Assembly (NCBI RefSeq): GCF_001580455.1
Contig: NZ_CP010951.1
Coordinates: forward strand, 2,939,001-3,003,000
Direction of reading: 5' to 3'
Source: Ramlibacter tataouinensis
GTDB lineage: Bacteria > Pseudomonadota > Gammaproteobacteria > Burkholderiales > Burkholderiaceae_C
DNA: 64,000 nt
Made by a program: the position numbers and the translations under genes. Shown in pieces: positions 58,893 to 64,000 of the stretch. Within the stretch, counting starts at the first letter, position 1. The number at the start of each line of letters is the position of its first letter. The notes under the pieces are model-generated. The model was not told the origin of the DNA, searched no databases, and saw nothing but the letters and a program-made list of their open reading frames with translations.

Positions 58893-58902
58893 AAGGATCG
58901 AT

Positions 58903-59121
58903 ATGACGACAAACCAGACCGGAACCGTGAAGTGGTTCGACCAGGGCAAGGGCTACGGCTTCATCACGCCGGACGCCGGCGGGAAAGACCTGTTCGCGCA
59001 TTTCCGCGAGATCCAGGGAGCCGATGGCTACAGGACGCTTGCCGACAATACGCGCGTGCAATTCGACATCACGCAGGGCGCCAAGGGGCCGCAGGCTTCC
59101 AACATCCGCACGATCACCTGA
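58903..59121 (+). CDS. Cold-shock protein, CspA family
   Basis: A 72-residue OB-fold RNA/DNA chaperone. GTVKWFDQGKGYGFITPD contains RNP1 (KGYGFI), and DLFAHFREI is RNP2 (usually DVFVHF). SD AAGGA lies 5 bp before the ATG. It is followed by a small conserved-looking gene and an IF-1 paralogue. Confidence 0.95.
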   Translation: MTTNQTGTVKWFDQGKGYGFITPDAGGKDLFAHFREIQGADGYRTLADNTRVQFDITQGAKGPQASNIRTIT

Positions 59122-59308
59122 GATCGGCGGCACATCGACGAGGCCGCGCGGCCTTTGTCAGCGGTGCGAAACCGCGGTCCTGGACGAGAACTCGTCCGTT
59201 CCTGGCCCGGCGCCTCGGTGCGTGCGCGGGTGAGAAGCTGCAATTGCGCGGCTCCAACAGGTTCTTCCTCAACGCACCTTTGGAGTTCCCATTCAGATCC
59301 AATCTCTT

Positions 59309-59629
59309 GTGGGCCGCACGCACGCGGCCGCTTCTCCCCCGGCCCAGGATTCTCCCTGTCTCCGCAGCGAACGAACGCCCAAAGGCGCGCGACGGGTCGG
59401 CAAGTATCTCGTCTCGCCCCTGGTGACGGCACTCGAGAACGGCTGGTTCGCCAGTTCCGTCTCGATCCGATCCGGATCCGGGTCGGCCACGACGGATCGT
59501 GTGCTGCGCTTGACGCGCAGATTCCGTTGCGCAACCGAGGCTGCGGTTCACGCGCATGCCGAAGCATTGCGGTGGGTCGCTGAATCAGGTGCCCCGCGAC
59601 CGACGACCCTGACCTCGAAGGAGTGCTGA
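59309..59629 (+). CDS. Small protein of unknown function coupled to infA
   Basis: A frame of up to 106 residues. The C-terminal 65 residues have coding character: KYLVSPLVTALENGWFASSV, then TTDRVLRLTRRFRCATEAAVHAHAEALRWV. This resembles a family of small CSP-linked proteins with a Y-x-V-x-P-x-x-L-x-D-G pattern that I recall but cannot name. The TGA overlaps the infA ATG by one base. The GTG start at 59309 is uncertain; the true N-terminus may be further in. Confidence 0.55.
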   Translation: MGRTHAAASPPAQDSPCLRSERTPKGARRVGKYLVSPLVTALENGWFASSVSIRSGSGSATTDRVLRLTRRFRCATEAAVHAHAEALRWVAESGAPRPTTLTSKEC

Positions 59630-59895
59630 TGGCGAAAGAGGATCTCATCGAAATGCGCGGCCGGGTCACCGAGGTGTTGCCGGACTCGCGTTGCCGCGTG
59701 CTGCTCACGAACGGCCACGAACTCGTCGCCTACACCGGCGGCAAAATGAGGAAACACCGCATCCGGATCATTGCCGGCGACGACGTGACACTGGAGCTGT
59801 CACCTTACGACCTGAGCAAGGGCAGGATCATGTTCCGCCATCTGCCGGAGCGCCGGGTGGCTGCGCAGCCGCAACGTCGCCCGGTCAAGCGCTAG
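59629..59895 (+). CDS. infA: Translation initiation factor IF-1
   Basis: An 88-residue S1-like OB-fold factor that occupies the ribosomal A site in initiation. AKEDLIEMRGRVTEVLPDSRCRVLL, GHELVAYTGGKMRKHRIRI and DVTLELSPYDLSKGRI are complete. The tail is longer and more basic than in the canonical 72-residue protein (RRVAAQPQRRPVKR). Its place after a cold-shock gene, away from ribosomal protein genes, suggests a paralogue. AAGGAG lies upstream. Confidence 0.94.
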   Translation: MAKEDLIEMRGRVTEVLPDSRCRVLLTNGHELVAYTGGKMRKHRIRIIAGDDVTLELSPYDLSKGRIMFRHLPERRVAAQPQRRPVKR

Positions 59896-59972
59896 GAAGC
59901 CCACGGGCGCCCGGGGCGGCCGGCTATTCGAGCGCACCTGGCGCATGCCATGGAACTCTGCGCGCGCGACGG

Positions 59973-59978
59973 TATACT
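59973..59978 (+). promoter_or_regulatory. Candidate -10 box for the small lipoprotein gene
   Basis: TATACT, 41 bp before the ATG at 60019, with a weak TGGAAC 16 bp upstream. Confidence 0.4.
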
Positions 59979-60018
59979 GAATTGCGCTGATCAGTAGCCA
60001 GGCGCTGAGCCCACTCGC

Positions 60019-60354
60019 ATGAAATCACCCTTGCTGATGCTCTCCGTGTTGATGCTGGCCGGTTGCGCCGGGCTCGACGACCGTTCCCATGGCTCCTGGC
60101 TCGACAGCGTCGGCCGCCCGCCGGCCCGTGCCGACATCGGCGCCGACGCCGCCAAGGAACTCGGCGCTCAGATCCAGCAGCTGCGGGCGCAGGCCGAAGC
60201 GATCCGCATCAGCATGGCCCATGAGGGCGATCGCGTGCGCCGCGTCGATTACCTCAAGCAGCTGGAAGCGCTCGGCGACCAGTTGCGTCCGCTCGAGCAG
60301 GCCCTGCGCCAGAGCGGCATTTCCACGCCCGTCAAGTCGCCCGCGCAGGGCTAG
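60019..60354 (+). CDS. Small lipoprotein of unknown function
   Basis: A 111-residue lipoprotein with a lipobox VLMLAGC. The mature part is short and helical (AAKELGAQIQQLRAQAEAIRISM, then DYLKQLEALGDQLRPLEQAL), giving a coiled-coil impression. It converges on dciA. No family was recognised. Confidence 0.75.
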   Translation: MKSPLLMLSVLMLAGCAGLDDRSHGSWLDSVGRPPARADIGADAAKELGAQIQQLRAQAEAIRISMAHEGDRVRRVDYLKQLEALGDQLRPLEQALRQSGISTPVKSPAQG

Positions 60355-60392
60355 CGTGCACCCGCAGGTGGCTGTGGCGCCACGCCAAACGG

Positions 60393-60716
60393 TTACTTTC
60401 CAGCTATTTGGACCTTCAGGCGAATTGAGTTAACCTGCCACCCCCGGCTGCACAGATGAGCCTTCAGAGCAGGCAAAACCTGCCGTAATTTGGCCGCCGC
60501 GGCGTTGCTGTTCACCAGCAGGCACCAATCGGTTCCGTCAATGGGACCGGCCTTGACGGCGGAGCGCAACGGGCTTGGGATCAGGGGTTCAATCGCTAGC
60601 AAGCGCTCGCTCGATTCACGTGCGAGCTGGGCGAGCTTCGCCAACGCCGGCGCGTCTTCGGCGGCTTGCAGGATCGGCACGGCATGGTGCCGGCGGTTGG
60701 ACGGTGGGGTCGTCAT
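60393..60716 (-). CDS. DciA family protein (DUF721)
   Basis: A 107-residue protein of the DUF721/DciA group, some of which load the replicative helicase. RESSERLLAIEPLIPSPLRSAVKAG, WCLLVNSNAAAAKLRQVLPALKAHL and the final VNSIRLKVQ fit that family's KH-like domain. Start at MTTPPSNRRHH. It is divergent from the M23 gene with 12 bp between start codons. Confidence 0.85.
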   Translation of the reverse strand: MTTPPSNRRHHAVPILQAAEDAPALAKLAQLARESSERLLAIEPLIPSPLRSAVKAGPIDGTDWCLLVNSNAAAAKLRQVLPALKAHLCSRGWQVNSIRLKVQIAGK

Positions 60717-60728
60717 GAGGGGATAACA

Positions 60729-61694
60729 GTGCATTTCATTATCACGGATGCCTCGCTGGCGAAGAGCCGCGCCGTGCACCTGAGCGGCGCCCGGCTGCTC
60801 GCCGCCATGGTGGCGTTGTCGCTGGTGCTGATGCTGTCGGCCGCCGGCCTCTACCACTGGGTGTTTCTCAAGGGCGCGCGCGAAGGCTGGCCGGTCATCG
60901 GCGCGCTGGTGCGCCTGGTCGTGAAGGACGAGTTCGAACAGCGCGACCGCTTCATGCGCGAGAACCTCGACGCCATGGCGCGCCGGCTCGGCGAAATGCA
61001 GGCCCGCCTGCTGCAACTCGACGCCTTGGGCGAGCGCGTGTCGGGCCTGGCCGGCGTCAATTTTGCCGAGTTCAAGAGCACGGCCGGGCAGGGCGGCGCA
61101 CTGGTGTCGGGCCGCTCCCTGTCGATGGAGGAACTGCAGGCCACCCTGGCCGAACTGGAGCAGAACACCGGCCAGCACGTCGACATGATGACCGTGCTGG
61201 AGTCGCGCCTGATCGACCAGAAGGTCCGCAGCATGATGATCCCGACCCAGCAGCCGGTATCCGACGGCCATCTGGGCTCGCCCTTCGGCTGGCGCATCGA
61301 TCCCTTTACCGGCCGCTCCGCCCTGCACACCGGGATGGATTTCCAGGCTGAGCCCGGCACCTCCATCCTCGCGGCGGCCGGCGGCGTCGTCGTGACGCAG
61401 GAATTGCATCCGGCCTACGGCAACATGGTCGAGGTGGACCACGGCAACAACCTGATCACCCGCTACGCGCACGCCTCGAAGGTGTTCGTCAAGCAGGGCG
61501 ATCTGGTCAAGCGGGGGCAGAAGATCGCCGCCGTCGGCTCGACCGGGCGCTCCACCGGCCCGCACCTGCATTTCGAGGTGCTTGTGCAGGGCGTGCCGCA
61601 GGATCCGGGCAAGTTCCTCGCCGCCGGCCGCCACCTGCCGGTGGCCAAGGGGGCCGCCGCCCGGGCCAAGGCCGCGGAAGGCACCGACGGGTAA
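60729..61694 (+). CDS. M23 family metallopeptidase (LytM-type)
   Basis: A 321-residue envelope protein. One N-terminal membrane helix (LLAAMVALSLVLMLSAAGLYHWVFL) and a coiled coil precede the LytM domain: LGSPFGWRIDPFTG, HTGMDF (zinc His and Asp) and HLHFEV (zinc His). It may cut peptidoglycan cross-links or act as an activator. GTG start with AGGGGA. It lies just before secA, common in this group. Confidence 0.93.
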   Translation: MHFIITDASLAKSRAVHLSGARLLAAMVALSLVLMLSAAGLYHWVFLKGAREGWPVIGALVRLVVKDEFEQRDRFMRENLDAMARRLGEMQARLLQLDALGERVSGLAGVNFAEFKSTAGQGGALVSGRSLSMEELQATLAELEQNTGQHVDMMTVLESRLIDQKVRSMMIPTQQPVSDGHLGSPFGWRIDPFTGRSALHTGMDFQAEPGTSILAAAGGVVVTQELHPAYGNMVEVDHGNNLITRYAHASKVFVKQGDLVKRGQKIAAVGSTGRSTGPHLHFEVLVQGVPQDPGKFLAAGRHLPVAKGAAARAKAAEGTDG

Positions 61695-61718
61695 AATCCC
61701 CGGTTTCTCCGCTGGAGA

Positions 61719-61748
61719 GGCCGCTGCTTGCATTGGCCGACAGCGGCC
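61719..61748 (+). promoter_or_regulatory. Hairpin in the secA leader
   Basis: GGCCGCTG (61719-61726) and CAGCGGCC (61741-61748) close a 14-base loop, 75 bp before secA. TAAAAT at 61692-61697, at the end of the M23 gene, is a possible -10 box. No SecM-like gene is present. Confidence 0.4.
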
Positions 61749-61822
61749 CCACATCCTGCTGACGACAGAACAATCGCGTGGCGCCGCGCTCCGGCACGGC
61801 CGCCCGCCCTGAGCCCACGTTC

Positions 61823-64000
<2,178 letters not shown>

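Overview
The window is a gene-dense, very GC-rich chromosomal segment of a betaproteobacterium in the order Burkholderiales. The housekeeping gene order (pilMNOPQ-aroKB, gltBD, mla-bolA-murA-his-tatABC, petABC-sspAB, dciA/M23/secA) and the protein sequences suggest the family Comamonadaceae (Ramlibacter/Variovorax-like). That placement is inference from gene order and remembered family sequences, not from a search. Most genes sit in tight operons with ATGA or GTGA start/stop overlaps. GTG and TTG starts are common.

Layout. 1-4.3 kb: the start of a phosphate acetyl/butyryltransferase coupled to a DUF3141 hydrolase (minus strand), two palindromic operator-like sites, an unknown membrane protein, and a 268-bp element with strong inverted-repeat structure. 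4.4-9.3 kb: msrQ, lptM-lysA, cyaY, and the PBP1A gene mrcA. 9.5-20.6 kb: type IV pilus assembly genes pilMNOPQ, an Ig-like-domain lipoprotein, aroK, aroB, dgt and an MFS transporter. 20.7-23.6 kb: an uncharacterised gene, a DUF1415 gene and a methyltransferase, then a RAYT (IS200-like) transposase framed by a perfect 21-bp inverted repeat. 23.7-29.9 kb: gltBD for glutamate synthesis. 30-34 kb: mlaFEDACB for phospholipid trafficking. 34-46.5 kb: an ABC exporter pair, bolA, murA, the histidine operon hisGDCBHAFIE, a membrane protein, an HIT protein and tatABC. 46.5-51.3 kb: a membrane-anchored DegS-like protease, a degenerate GGDEF membrane protein, a Nif3-like protein, pdxA and mscL. 51.4-55.5 kb: petABC (cytochrome bc1) and sspAB. 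55.6-61.7 kb is the most variable part: a lipoprotein ending in about 190 residues of Pro-Ala repeat, tRNA-Thr, a small protein plus trypsin-like peptidase pair, a cold-shock/small protein/IF-1 cluster, a small lipoprotein, dciA and an M23 peptidase. The window ends inside secA.

The genes serve the cell envelope (mla, murA, mrcA, lptM, tat, secA, mscL), amino-acid supply (his, lysA, aroKB, gltBD), respiration (petABC) and type IV pili. No phage, plasmid, CRISPR array or classical defence system was seen. The features most worth a second look are the structured 268-bp intergenic element, the TGGACC..GGTCCA palindromes, the in-frame triplicated start codon of the methyltransferase, the RAYT element wedged against gltB, the Pro-Ala lipoprotein, and the peptidase pair beside the tRNA.
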